A DNA stretch of 64,000 nt. It comes from Lingula anatina. Its lineage: Eukaryota; Brachiopoda; Lingulata; Lingulida; Lingulidae. The notes beneath the pieces are model-generated. The model saw only the letters and a list, made by a program, of their open reading frames with translations, had not been told where the DNA came from and searched no databases. This document shows, in pieces, positions 47,489 to 58,987 of this stretch; the stretch's first letter is position 1; each line of letters begins with the position of its first letter. Both the position numbers and the translations under genes were made by a program. Location of the stretch: assembly GCF_001039355.2 (NCBI RefSeq), contig NW_019775688.1, positions 124,772 through 188,771 on the forward strand, given 5' to 3'.

Positions 47489-48796
47489 GGGGGATCCACA
47501 AAAATTCATTACTTTATAAATAACTCGGATTATCATTTTTTTAAACAAATGTTGTGGAATGGTTACTATCTGAAATTTATAACACATAGCCTTAAATCTT
47601 CACAAAACTCAAAAAAAATTTCTGCTCCAAAATTTATTGTAAATGACTTTGTCTCACAGTTAAAGCCAATATAAGGAGGATGACAGGGGTAGAAACATAC
47701 AAGGGAGTACTGCCAAAAGTTTCATTTAGGACAGCAGACTGTTAACAATTCAATGACTTAGTATAAAATAAAAAATCTCAAAAATTGTGAATTTGTGCAT
47801 TCTATAATGAAACTGTCTGTGTGGTAGAGAATCTGTTCAGTTAGAATTTCGCACATGTTATAAGGCAAAATTATTTCTAAAATAAAAAGGCATTTTTAAC
47901 CATATTTGGAACAACCCAGAACATTGAGAAACTTCACCAATATCTGGCATCTATCACTGGTACAAAAACACCAGAAATTAATTTCACTGCAGAATCCAAG
48001 CCGACAATCAATAGACTGCACAGACACAATTATCAATACGCCTTCCAAAACAACAGGCATGTCTCGTCAGTTTTCTAAAAAACAATGACCAAAAAATGAA
48101 ATTGGAACTAAGCCCTCAATTTCACATAGTCTGTAAATAAACCCACTAACAGTCTCTTACAAAAACAAAAAAAAAATGTCTGGAGATTCTTTAATATTCC
48201 TTTTAGATCTAGGTGTTTAAGTATTTGCAGTTGCAAACCAGCTGTGAAGATTTGGTCTGTGTCAATATTACACCCGAGCTCTGCAATAGGTGAAACTTAT
48301 GGCGAAGGTAAAATTAATGTCAAATGATATTTTCTTTCTGTGGGCTTTTATCTTAATCATTCATCTTAGGTGCGGTAGTTGTAGTACTATAAATGACCTT
48401 TCCTGTCTAATCAAGCGGTGGCCACATTCCGGCCTTTGATAGTCGCACTTATGACAGTCACCACTTTGCTGTGGAATATCACGTCCGTCATTTCTCCTTC
48501 CTGGCCCTCATTACTCAGGTATAAAATCGAAATCTATATACCAGAACACAGCTTGACCACCAAAGAATACAATATCGTGCCGCAGCTATGCCACAATTTT
48601 GATAATGAGATAACAATTACATAATCAGCCCTGCGGATGTCAATAAATGCATCATCAAGCACTGGTGAATTTGTACAAAAGCTGACAATACTGTTATCTT
48701 GCTAGCAGCTTCTTGCCTTCTACAGTCAGTGTTATCTGGTTGAAATATCAATTCAACAAATACAAGAAGCCACTGATACAAACACTGATGTGTAGG

Positions 48797-48880
48797 CTTC
48801 AGGTGTGTTTGTGTATCTGCATGTGTGTATGCATGTGCGTGTGTTTGTATGTGTGCGTGTGTATATGTAAGTGTGAAGGG
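48797..48880. repeat. Imperfect (GT)n tract
   Basis: About 84 bp of tgtg with scattered A and C, in the intron between exons 1 and 2. Confidence 0.85.
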
Positions 48881-49332
48881 GAGTACTCAACAACGTGCAC
48901 ATTCCTGCTATACCCCGTGGTCATACACAATAGAATGACCAAAGACATAGGGTACACAGGCATTACAGGCATACCCTGCTACAAAGAAACTCAGTGAGGG
49001 ATGGTCTAAAAGCCACAACACCCTGCTACAGAGTCATCCAGGCATGGGAGATACTCTGATGATAAAAATAGGGATAAATTAATTATGCCAATCCCTTTTT
49101 TTCCAGTCTTTAATTGAGTATACAAATATTCCCTGAAAATGTACTAGTATGAAATAAGTACTCCACTGTCTCTTTTTAACACTTTTAAGACTTTTTACAG
49201 CCTGTCCCACCAGCTGTCTTATCTTGGTGGGCAATATACACTAGGGTGGCAATATATACTATGCACTCTACAGACAAGTGCAATCCACTGGCAGTAAAAC
49301 AGGAGAGGTGACTTCTCCATGGCTATGCTTAC

Positions 49333-49423
49333 CTGCCCTTTCTCTGATGATATCTCTGAATGTATCACCTTCTGGGTCCTCTACATCATGGTTCGGATGC
49401 AGTAAAAATGCCGAATCCGTCAT
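49333..49423 (-). CDS. DMD: Dystrophin exon 1 (alternative first coding exon a)
   Basis: The coding part is 91 nt (30 codons plus 1 nt) from the ATG at 49421-49423, with A at -3. The product starts MTDSAFLLHPNHDVEDPEGD and ends IIRERA; the last base completes the Asp codon of exon 2. The leader is longer than the human ones and unrelated to them, as expected because N-terminal leaders of this gene differ by promoter. A possible 3' splice site at 49492 (cctttttcatatttcgtag) suggests that the 5' UTR part begins at 49491. Donor GCAG|gtaagc. Confidence 0.85.
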
Positions 49424-49809
49424 CTTGTTAGCTGTTCTGTTCTCTCACAGAAATATGAAGCAGGCATCCCTTCTAAGGTCTAGCTCCTTTTCCTACGAAA
49501 TATGAAAAAGGCCAGTAATGAGAAATTAAAAATATCTCGATACACGTGCTCTTAAATAAACCCATCCTCGTGATATGCTTCCTCTAATAAAGTCTATAAT
49601 AATGTTGATGAAAGCAGTGTTGTACACCTGTGGGGTCTGGGGAGTACCGTACCTGGACCAGCTAACACCTGCTCTGTTCTATGCCCCTGTCCTTCTAATC
49701 CTGGAGCTCACAAGCACCAAACCTGTGATTCTTCACATTGCCTGACCACATTAGTTAGTATGTACCTAATATCACTGTTAAAATGAATCCCCTGAGATAC
49801 CCTCAGTTC

Positions 49810-49870
49810 CCTAGACCTAAGATCTAATAAACAGTATATTAGATCTTAGCCTAGGCCAAGGAATTCCTTG
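49810..49870. repeat. Imperfect hairpin and adjacent 14-bp palindrome
   Basis: Arms 49810-49829 (cctagacctaagatctaata) and 49837-49855 (tattagatcttagcctagg) pair around a 7-nt loop with one bulge. A perfect palindrome caaggaattccttg follows at 49857-49870. It lies about 390 bp upstream of the ATG of exon 1. Confidence 0.85.
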
Positions 49871-52237
49871 CCTTGACCAAAGCTATATCCCTGAATGTAA
49901 AGACAATAGCACACTAGGGCACCTACACATGTTATAGGAATACTTTTATAATTCAGTTTGGGAGTATCAACTTGATAGGTCTGGACAGAGTTTCAAGGTT
50001 AATGGCAAATATATATAAGAGACTGACACTGTCTACAGCTTATCAATATTTTCATTGAATTGATTACTTCTAAAATTTCAATATCAGATGCACTGAATAC
50101 AGTAAATTACATCTTATCATTTATCAAATAATTGTATTGCTTCATGTATTAAATCAAAATACTAGTACTGTAAAATGTTCAATTGACTCCAGAATGAGAT
50201 ATGTTCTTGGATTACATTAAGAAAACCACACTGCTGTTCAAAGTTTAAGATCAAAACAGAAGCATTAAACTTGCACTATATGATAAACGACTTTAAACAC
50301 AATTGTAACACGAAAAATAAATACTGTCTGGCAGAATGTACAACAAGCATGTATTTCCAAGTTCATTATATTGCTAGTAGTGATTAGAAAAAATTCAATT
50401 ACAAGTACCCAAAAACACTTACCAACCACAGAAAAACAAACTGAAATATAGTTCTAAAGCAACAAGCTTGCTGCGGTAGACAGTAATTGCATAGGACTAT
50501 CACAGAAAGTTAACTCAGGCTTCACATGCTGTTTTGCAAGATTAGAATGCACAATTTTTTTGTACTTTTCTCTAAATTATTTACCAAACCACATCTGGAA
50601 ATTTCACTTAAATCTTCCAGGGCATACTCACATTTCACAATGTCATCTCACTTGCACATTTTTGAGCACAACGTACTGCAGCAAGGGACTTTTAGGTGTC
50701 CATTTATATAGCTAGAACTATTCTGTTTAGTTGAAGGAATGGACACCAACCTACTTGTCAAATTGATAAAACAACCAAGGTCTGCATCCAAGTTGTTAGC
50801 AAAGAAGACAGATCACTAGGAGCCAGATTCTTCATGAGGCTTAAGTGCCCTTTAGTCCATTTCTATAATCATGGCATGTAATCTATGTGATCTCTATGAT
50901 AATGATGATTTATCTTTATTGTACATCCACAGCCCACCATCTAGTCTACCATCATCCCCAGGCAACTAATCTACATCACACCATGTAATGTAATTATAAC
51001 TGTCTTCATAGCGCTTTGCTATGCTTGCTGGGCTCCATGTACCACACATACAATCTCTAATGGCTCATATGGCCATGTTTTATCAAGCTTATCATAAATA
51101 TGCATTCTTCTTTTTCATTTTTCTTCAAAGCTATTTAAGTACGTGATAAACATGTTGTTAACATTTTATGGTAATTTATACTGCCCTCTGTGGTTTGTAT
51201 CTGTTATAGGACATGCAAGGTATCTCTTACACATCTAAAACACATATAATTCTCACAACTTCTGTCTTTGGACACATTGGTATGCACATTGCACTATCTG
51301 TCAGGTATGTCTACTGACTGGTGGACTTGGAACAGGGTTACTTTAGGTTTCCTGACTTAAAGCTTCCATAGAGCATACATATGACAAGGTAGTTATCCCT
51401 ACCCAAAAAAGAGAAAAAAATGATTATCTGTTTTTTTTTATGTAATATTTCAAACAGGTATGTCAAGTTCTACAAACAATCACAGCTGTTTGCACTAACA
51501 GTACACATCTTTTCATTGTAACCTGAACATACCAGAATAATCAGCTATTGAAACACACTTAGAGACAAGCTGAGATACATTAAAGCCTTGAGGCACAACA
51601 ATCAACAACAGCTTGAGACTGATTTACTATGACAGGGGTGACAATGGTCAGGGTTCCATGGAAGGGGTCAAAAGAAAAGAAACACCAAAGAATTTTAAAG
51701 ATCAGAGACAGAATAATAACACTGTGCTTCTATCATTCAAGCGCATTTGACTTAAACATTCAGTATTTGTATAGAAATACAATCTCTTCCTTTTTTTGCA
51801 CACACAAGGTTTATTCACAAACCACCACATGGGAATTAAACATTATTCTTATCTGAACCCTTGATTCTTTGAAAAATACACCCTTTACTTTTTTTCTAAA
51901 CACCGCATACAGGTTTAAACTGTTAATGAAAACTTTTGGAAATGTTATTGGAACACATAATACATAGAGAAATTGCATTACAAAACTTGTCTTTTTTTTT
52001 TTTTTTTGTCAATAACTTTATATAAAATCACTTTTTCAAAAGCAGACACTTCGGGGTTGGCACCCATCTTACGTACTATTCCAAAAAAAGATTTAAGATT
52101 AAGTGGCCCTTCTTAGTTTTATCATTAAGGGCAAAATGCAAGTCGACTACTTGAAATTCTGTATATAATACTGCACCCCCTCTGCTTCCAATAATATCAC
52201 CACTTATTTGTTTACTCTAGAGCATGCCTTCTCGTTC

Positions 52238-52305
52238 ACCCCCCCCCCCCCCCTCACCATTCCACACACACACACACTCATACACACAAACACACCCACG
52301 CATCT
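52238..52305. repeat. C run followed by CA-rich tract
   Basis: A run of about 15 C is followed by caca repeats with interruptions. Similar C-run/CA combinations lie at 13208-13240. Confidence 0.9.
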
Positions 52306-52723
52306 TTGACTATTCGGATAATTACAACACATGCATCTGTCACTACTTATATACTGCCATGGATGTTCTGTGGGCGACTTCCCTAAATAACTAAAAGGTA
52401 AAAATGCTATGAATATACCATAACGCTGCTGTTCAGTTTCGTGTAGTAGTTTCGGCTGTAGTTTATCCCACCATCACTGGTCATCCTCGAAACTGCGACC
52501 CCTGCGATGACCACTCCTCTTTATTACACCGACAAGCCCCTGTGGTCAAAACAATATTGGGACCACTGCCATTTGATCACGGTGTTAGCAGTCGCAATGT
52601 GTACTTTGTTTAGAGCCAAATGCCTGTGACCGTGAACAAACACTGCAGCTTGTGCAACTAAACAAAGGACCATTTTCAGAACTACAGAAGCGGCAAACAA
52701 TAATTTTGAATTATATTACTTAC

Positions 52724-52781
52724 TTTGCGTGTGCGACTGCACTGTGGTGATTAATTCATTGAAAGTATCATTCCTGTTCAT
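52724..52781 (-). CDS. DMD: Candidate alternative first coding exon b of dystrophin
   Basis: An ATG at 52779-52781 opens 58 nt (19 codons plus 1 nt: MNRNDTFNELITTVQSHTQ) that end at a perfect consensus donor AAA|gtaagt. An in-frame TAG lies a short distance upstream, so this ATG is the first in frame. Joined directly to exon 2 it gives HTQ-N-EREDVQKK in frame. Joined to the acceptor at 49492 it would be only a short upstream frame that stops after six more codons. There is no homology for the leader itself, so the support is phase, donor quality and the known promoter layout of the family. Confidence 0.55.
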
Positions 52782-54212
52782 ATCCTGCAGCAGTATGGAG
52801 ATGCCTAGACCCTATGAGAACCTTGATAACTAGTGTGTAATCGGGTCACTCCCCGCGGTTTCAGGCCTGCGACACTTGCCACAGCTCGCATTCAAGTCTC
52901 CAAATAAGGAAGAGCACTTTTTCTTGTCAATTACTCGATCGAAGTCTGAATTCTTATTAATGCCACATGTAACTTGTCTTTGTGTTGGTGTCATTCACTT
53001 CATTCACTTAATACACATGCCTCGAGTTCCATTGTGCCATTTGTCATTCCGTCTGTCATTTGACTTTCATGATGGGTGCTTTCCATTTACCAGTTCAAAT
53101 TCGATGAGTTTCACAGAGCTATATTTATCTTTACAAAAACTAATAATCTCACAGGGAGGTATGTTTATGATCAGTGTATGTATAATTGGAACTGGGCAAC
53201 TAAGTAAGGCTCGATAATGTCTCAGAATCATGGAATATTCTCCACCAAAGAATATTTTATTTTGGCCGGTCTGTATTTATAGCTACAGTCATATTTATTT
53301 ATTTGAAAAGTTTTATTTTATTTTACTTTATACTAGTGTTTTTACACGTACATCTGGGACATAATTGCCATCGAATTAAAAAATGAATGCCCCAATATAA
53401 ATTAGAAACATTTTACACCGTGTAAAAACAACAGTAAAGAGACTAGTACAGTATATCTGTGGAACCATGGGGTTTTCAGCGATTTTTTATTTATTTATTT
53501 ATTTGAAAAGTAGATGTTTTCTTTTTGGCATGAATCTACGAAATGAGTCGACCAATATTTTCTCAGAGACCAAGATTATTAAAAAATGTAACTGTGTAGA
53601 ACTACACTATCAAGTATCCAAAACTGCCGCTGTTTTCGTTATCATAGGGATATTATATTCTCCCTGTGTCTGTTAATGATTGCGTAGGTTTACAGAAAGT
53701 CATTCTCAGCATGCAGATTTATACTTCCAATATATCAGTAGGCCCGATTTTTTTTCTTTTTATGTTCTTCTTTTCCTGTCTTTTTCTCAAGATATTGAAG
53801 ATAGTCTTGCAACAGAAAACATGTTTCATTCCAAATTTCAACTTTTTTTAATCACATGATATCAAAAAAATTCTAATATGAAGGCCCACTAGAATCTTGC
53901 AGCAATGGAATATTTTAAGCCGCATACAATACATGCATAGCCGGAATAAATAAGCCACTGTACAGAAATCGAATTGCATTTAATCAGAATGATGAATTTA
54001 ATTAAATCATAAGACGTCACTTATTCACGAGGGAAATCTTTGAAAATATTGACAAAGATGAAAAATTCCCCTTCAATGGAAGAGACTGTCTGATAAAAAA
54101 ATAATTTAATAAATCGAAAAGCTGTTCATGTAAATACAAATTCTTTAAGCTAACAATGGGACAAAGGAGGTTTAAAGCCCTCGAGCATGTGAAAATTGCA
54201 CTCGCACGTGCA

Positions 54213-54241
54213 TTTTTTTTTTTTTTTTTTTTGGGGGGGGG
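54213..54241. repeat. T run joined to G run
   Basis: About 20 T are followed directly by about 9 G. A similar junction occurs at 58594-58617. Confidence 0.95.
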
Positions 54242-55720
54242 CGCATTTTTGTTGGGTATCATCTAAAAGATATATAGTTGTTATTTGCTTAAAAATAAAA
54301 AGGATCACTGCGTGTCTCTTAAAGTACAACAACCTCCTCTTTCTAAATAATCACGCTAATAAGGGCCTATTGATTTATGTACTTTTTTAATCTATAGATT
54401 TATCAGTTTAAACATCAGCGTGGAATTAAAAAGAAGCAAACAGATTCTCCCATACACCCAAAAAAATAGGTATAGATCATACTCCCACTTGAGTGTTATA
54501 CGCTATTCTTCTTCTTAGATTTCATTTGCCCGTGAACCCACCAAGATCGCAATTTCCTGAAACGGCAGTGTTATTGTTCTCGCCTTGATAGGATTGTGCA
54601 TTGTAAGAGAAGTAAATGAGCTCCGCTACAAAAAGACGCTGTACCTTTGCTCTTGACGCCTTTCGTAGAATGTGATAAGGCTTATTGAATATACTGTTCT
54701 TGAATTTCTTTGCAGATTACCTGCTTTATCTTAATAAGCGAGTTAGAAGACAATTGCTCCCAAGTGATTTAAGGTGCGCATTATTTCCAGGTCCAGCATT
54801 ATTGATAAAACCAGATTAGATATGTTTTCATTTCCTTGTGCAATGTCTCCATCTTAGTAACACAGGTGCCAGTTATGACTGTGTAGGTTTTCATACAGTG
54901 CACATGACAATCACGATACCATTGATTTTCCGGGGGAAAAAATGACGCATGCATGTCTTGTTAAAACGAAGGAAATGAAAAGTCGATAAACGTTTCACTT
55001 CTTTTGAAAATTCAGATTGTTGCAATCGCTCATCAAAATACCAATTAATTGGTTTTGTATTTTGACAAAACATTAACCTATGTACATGCTGGTTTATTGA
55101 TCTTCACTTAAAGACCTTAAAAAGTGAAACAGAACGTGCAGCCGGTACTCCTGAGCGTGTAGAGAGTAAACCTTTTCAAACACTAGCCGTCTGTAAATAC
55201 AGGCATCACTCATTGTCTTCATTGACTTGCGTTATAATGTATTTTTAGAAACCAGTTTTATCCCATTTTTAATTGGGAACCCAAGCTTCTGCTTCAACAA
55301 AGCAATTTCTTCAGATAAGAATTGGGATACCATGTGTGATACCACATGTGTCAGGGAAGCCATTGACTCGAAGTTGTCAGGTGAGCTGCCGATGCTACTG
55401 TTTGCCAGCAAGCCCAGTCCGCAGCACAATCACTTGGCACAACTGACACATTTTATTGGCAATTGCAAATTTTATTCATTGAAGAATATGAAGAATGGTT
55501 ACAAATAATAACGATTGGTACAGTACATAGAGGAAGGATTTATCCAAAATGTTGCGAGAGGATACTCTTTGGTGCACTTCTGTAGAAGAATTTGAATGTA
55601 ATGGCGTAAGCAATGTTGTCATGAACCTTGCTAACAAAAAGCCACAGTGAGACATAAAAGTTAATGAGTCCTCATCCGTTCACACACGGCTGGGACGTTA
55701 GTTTGATGGGTCCCAATACG

Positions 55721-55944
55721 TTATGTGGCTTTTAAGCTGCTGGTGCTTTAAAGTAAAAATTGTGTTTCGGGATGGGAGTGTGCGGGAATGGGCGGGAATG
55801 TGCGTAGTCCATGGGATTATGTAGTTTTACCTTTTATTTTGTTTCCGAAAATCTACATTTTAAATGGCAGTGCGCCCCGCAGTGATGTGTTTGTGTTTTT
55901 CTAATCTACCATGACCAGGAACATGACAAAAGTCACATCGAAAG
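55721..55944. repeat. Dispersed repeat, copy 1 (about 220 bp)
   Basis: This stretch shares blocks in the same order with 58988-59176: gaatgtgcgtagtccatgg, attatgtagtt, cccgcagtgat, ttttctaatctacca. Identity is roughly 75-80% by eye. Unknown family, no coding capacity. Confidence 0.8.
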
Positions 55945-56341
55945 ATCAAGGTTATTCTTACACAAGGACTAGTGTCATATTTTAGACTTCCATCCTATAT
56001 ACAGAGGTTCTAAGCTGCGTTTTCCGTTATAAATATGGTGTTATGTTCCAAGTCCGACTCTCAATTTCCACGTAGCGTGCATTCCAAAAACTGCTTCACT
56101 GAGCGATGTCGTTTTCAAAGGTCTTAATAAAACTAAAGTTAACAATGAAACTGAGGCCCTTAAGTCAAATCTCTAAAAATCCCTTGACCCTCTCAGTGAC
56201 CGATGTTTTGATATTAAACTCCCATTACATACCGATATTTAGGCTATGTACAATAAAGATCGATGGCCTCCCTTGCCAAACTCCCTACCGTATTGTATTC
56301 GTTCCCGAAAAGAAGCAAATAGGAGTGCAGTGTTGTTTATA

Positions 56342-56560
56342 CCCCCTTTACACTGGACGGCGTCCTTTCTGCGTCCTTTCTGCGACCATGAAATTTGGCA
56401 TCGCTGTGGTCTTAAAAAGGAGGCACGAGCATTAATTTTGTATCAGAATGAATGCTCAATGATCGGCCAGTTGTCGACACGTAAAATATTACAATTTTTT
56501 AACTCTCAAATGGGACCGGACTGCTGGACGCAGAAAGGACGCCGTCCAGTGTAAAGGGGG
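56342..56560. mobile_element. MITE-like element with perfect 35-bp terminal inverted repeats
   Basis: The left end 56342-56376 and right end 56526-56560 are exact reverse complements of each other (motif ccccctttacactggacggc). Within the left end a short unit (gcgtcctttct) is directly repeated. The element is about 219 bp and non-coding, hence a non-autonomous DNA transposon. No target-site duplication is obvious. The perfect ends suggest recent movement. Confidence 0.85.
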
Positions 56561-57292
56561 CTTTACCGATATGCTAGGTAAATAGGGTGAGATTTGGAAG
56601 CCCTATGACTGTGTCAAGAGAGTAGATAGCGCATACTACTGTACATGTATATAGTGCAGATAACTTAAAATGTTCGTAATCACCTCTTCATATATTACTG
56701 TATTTGCCCGTAATTATGCTTCCCACCGAATATGTGCAGGAGCCTTGTAACATATTTACAGGTTACAATTTTGAAGGACTGTCCTTATTCCATATGGAGT
56801 TCACAAAAAGTTAATTTTCCGATAGACCAGGACACTATATAATGTTTGGGGGACTACGACAGATATATACGGTCTTATTGCGTGCATGAAGTGATTTTTG
56901 ATTGTAATATAAAATTTGTTACGAAATATATCAAAGAGTCTGTGTCTTGAACCACGTAAAAATCTGAGCCTTAGACGTGGCTTTACTCTATTTTAAAGTG
57001 GACGTCATGAAACGGCGACAGAATCCCAATAGCCGCCCATACCTATAAGGTTCAATTATGTTTAAAACCCACTACTAAAATATTCTTAATCTCAATATCA
57101 TTTGATACAAATGTACCTAGATACGATGATCATATGGCCACGCACTGTAACAAAAACGTGAGTTGTGCCTTACCACAGATACTGAGTTAACTATTGATAA
57201 CGTAGCTAATTTCCTCTTCAGTGTTAATTCTCCTCAGTATAATTTCACTTGTTAAGAAAAAAAGTGTTAGAATCTTGCGTGTGATTGCATGC

Positions 57293-57304
57293 CCCCCCCC
57301 CCCC
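57293..57304. repeat. C run
   Basis: A run of at least 12 C in the intergenic region. Confidence 0.9.
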
Positions 57305-57727
57305 AACACCCATAACATGCCGAATTTTGTCACCTCTTAATTTTTAGATGTTTGTCCGAATATATATATTTTTTATTTATTTATTTTCGTACAAGTTTTA
57401 TTCTATTACTTCGGCACTAAAACAATAATGACAATCTACAAAAACATTTACAACAGCTATGACTATGTGTGCTCATGTGCTTTATCGGAGCTTATCTTAT
57501 CACATTTGACAGTTGGTGATTTTTCATGAACCTATGCAGTTATGCGCTGTTTATCGTTGTAAACCTGTTATCCGATATTGGTGTCAGTGAAACGTTTTCT
57601 TTCAGTTTCTTTTAATTGGTCACGATTTTTGACGTCTGAATCGTGTTTTGGGAGCAGTCCACAAATTTCTCAAACTTCCGAGTTAACAAGCCAATATATT
57701 TTGGACACACATCAGCAGGTTCCTCCG

Positions 57728-57735
57728 TGACGTCA
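57728..57735. promoter_or_regulatory. CRE palindrome upstream of the SLC5 gene
   Basis: A perfect TGACGTCA, the consensus site for CREB/ATF factors, lies 148 bp upstream of the start codon. A ccaatatatt stretch (CCAAT- and TATA-like) lies about 35 bp further upstream, at about 57690. The position fits a proximal promoter. Confidence 0.5.
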
Positions 57736-57882
57736 CAATCCTGATCCGTGTGCAGTCTGTTTTTGAGTGAAGTGTAGTTCTACTATTATCCAGGTCACAG
57801 TTTACATCACGGCACTACACAAAGAACCTGCTGGAGAGTTAATGTGCTGAAGCTGGTGATAGGATCTTAAACTTACAGCAAC

Positions 57883-58221
57883 ATGGAAGCTCGAAAGTTC
57901 GTTGTGTGGGACTATGCGGTGTTTGTGGCAGTATTGGTAATCTCGGCGTCCGTCGGAGTATACTTTGCCTTTACCGGTGGCCGGCAGAAAACTAACTCGG
58001 AGTTTCTTATGGCCAACAGACAAATGAGCGTGGTTCCCGTTGCTATATCTATGGTGGTTACCATAATCTCAGCCATCACCCTGGTTGGGACCCCAGGAGA
58101 AATGTACACATACGGCAATGAACTGTGGCTGTACTCACTTGCAGCGTCACTGGGCTACTTTCTAACTGCTGTGCTATTTGTGCCGCTTTTGTTCCCCTTG
58201 AAGTTAACTAGCGCGTACGAG
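57883..58221 (+). CDS. SLC5 sodium/solute symporter (SMCT/SMVT-like), exon 1
   Basis: The exon is 339 nt (113 codons, phase 0) from an ATG with A at -3 (acaacATGG). It starts MEARKFVVWDYAVFVAVLVI and resembles human SLC5A8 (GTFVVWDYVVFAGMLVISAA). TM1 covers about residues 10-30. The stretch FLMANRQMSVVPVAISMVVT (human FLMGGRRMTAVPVALSLTAS) leads into TM2 with VGTPGEMYTYG. TM3 covers about 80-103, ending SAYE at donor GAG|gtgtgt. The family couples sodium entry to uptake of monocarboxylates or of biotin, pantothenate and lipoate at the plasma membrane. Substrate cannot be told from this part. The open frame runs on to 58400 in the intron, but the splice is needed to continue the homology. Confidence 0.93.
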
Positions 58222-58593
58222 GTGTGTACTGGGACTTGTTCCACTTATATTAAGTGGTCAGGCTATGTGCGCTGTAGGTCTTTCCTTAAGAACGCTTTAC
58301 TGCTTTATTCTGGTGTTTTATCTGTTTTATACCATGCAGTATTCAGTAGATGTTTTTCAAGACCAACGCACTGCACATGCTGCTATTTGTTTGGGTAGTT
58401 TTCCTGAAAAACCCTTTAAGATAGGCCTGCTCAGATGTAGTCACACACCTTTGCTATAAATTGTCAAGGGGCGCAACATACTTTTTGTTAGTTTAGCCTA
58501 AGCTCTAGATTTTCTTCTAATGCGTATATAATAGACCCGGTTTATTATATAACTTTTAGACGGTGTTACTAGCGGATTCCGGTGTTAAGGGGA

Positions 58594-58617
58594 TTTTTTT
58601 TTTTTTTGGGGGGGGGG
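58594..58617. repeat. T run joined to G run
   Basis: About 14 T are followed by about 10 G. A shorter T/G junction follows at 58721-58738. Confidence 0.95.
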
Positions 58618-58987
58618 CACAAGCCTGATATTAAGAATAAATCTGAAATGGCAAACGAGGACAATTTTATTGTGTGGGGCACAGGGCTTGGTTTCGTCTC
58701 ATTTCGCTTGCCATACCAATTTTTTTTTGGGAGGGGGGATGGAAGAGATGGCTATTGTGCCCCCTCCTCCTGTATCTGCAATCGGATGTGGATTATTTGT
58801 TGGTAAATGTTGGTCTTTTTGGTCTTGCTTTTAAATATTAAGCAGCGATTAACGATGTGTGACTGGGCGAAAATTGAAGGTCTCGCCATGTTTTTCCAAT
58901 GAAAGCCATGCAACGTAGCCCTAGCTTGTTTTATTAAATTTATGTTAGGAAACGTTTGATAAATGTACGTACTTAATTTCCGTGTAG

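Larger units (their letters stand above)
45257..49332. other. Dystrophin intron between exons 1 and 2 (4.1 kb)
   Basis: I see no coding exon. The intron holds an (AG)n run at 47453-47488 and an imperfect (GT)n tract at 48797-48880. Confidence 0.6.
49492..52723. other. Region between alternative first exons of dystrophin
   Basis: I see no coding exon. A promoter for exon 1 may lie here, but I recognise no TATA box or other defining element. An imperfect hairpin lies at 49810-49855, and a T run near 51992-52008. Confidence 0.5.
1087..52781 (-). other. DMD: Dystrophin/utrophin orthologue, 5' part of gene (partial)
   Basis: This entry is the gene span covered by the exons listed below. Dystrophin links cortical actin to the membrane dystroglycan-sarcoglycan complex in muscle and other cells. 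The assembled exons give about 2015 residues up to exon 38: two calponin-homology domains (about residues 31-260), hinge 1 (about 262-315), then spectrin-like triple helices. Almost every exon aligns to human dystrophin without gaps, and several have the same length as their human counterpart (62, 93, 93 and 182 nt). All 38 junctions between successive coding exons keep the frame, and all use GT donors and AG acceptors. The gene runs off the left edge inside repeat R17, so the WW, EF-hand, ZZ and C-terminal coiled-coil regions are not seen. Invertebrates commonly have one gene for the vertebrate dystrophin/utrophin pair, so the symbol is by orthology only. Confidence 0.95.
52782..57882. promoter_or_regulatory. 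Intergenic region between divergent dystrophin and SLC5 genes
   Basis: These 5.1 kb must hold the upstream promoter of dystrophin (left side, minus strand) and the promoter of the transporter (right side). I find no gene. It contains a T/G homopolymer junction, one copy of a dispersed repeat, a fold-back element with perfect 35-bp ends, a C run and a CRE palindrome, each listed separately. Confidence 0.6.

Noticed and set aside
55227-55508. Plus-strand frame of 93 codons in the intergenic region
   Set aside because: No similarity or promoter context that I can see, and the length is within what is expected by chance.
56106-56554. Overlapping frames of 109 and 102 codons
   Set aside because: They run into the inverted repeats of the MITE at 56342-56560 and show no transposase motif.
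58222-58398. Extension of the transporter frame to the stop codon after exon 1
   Set aside because: Homology to the SLC5 family ends at the GAG|gtgtgt donor and resumes at 59323. A 171-residue protein would lack most transmembrane segments.
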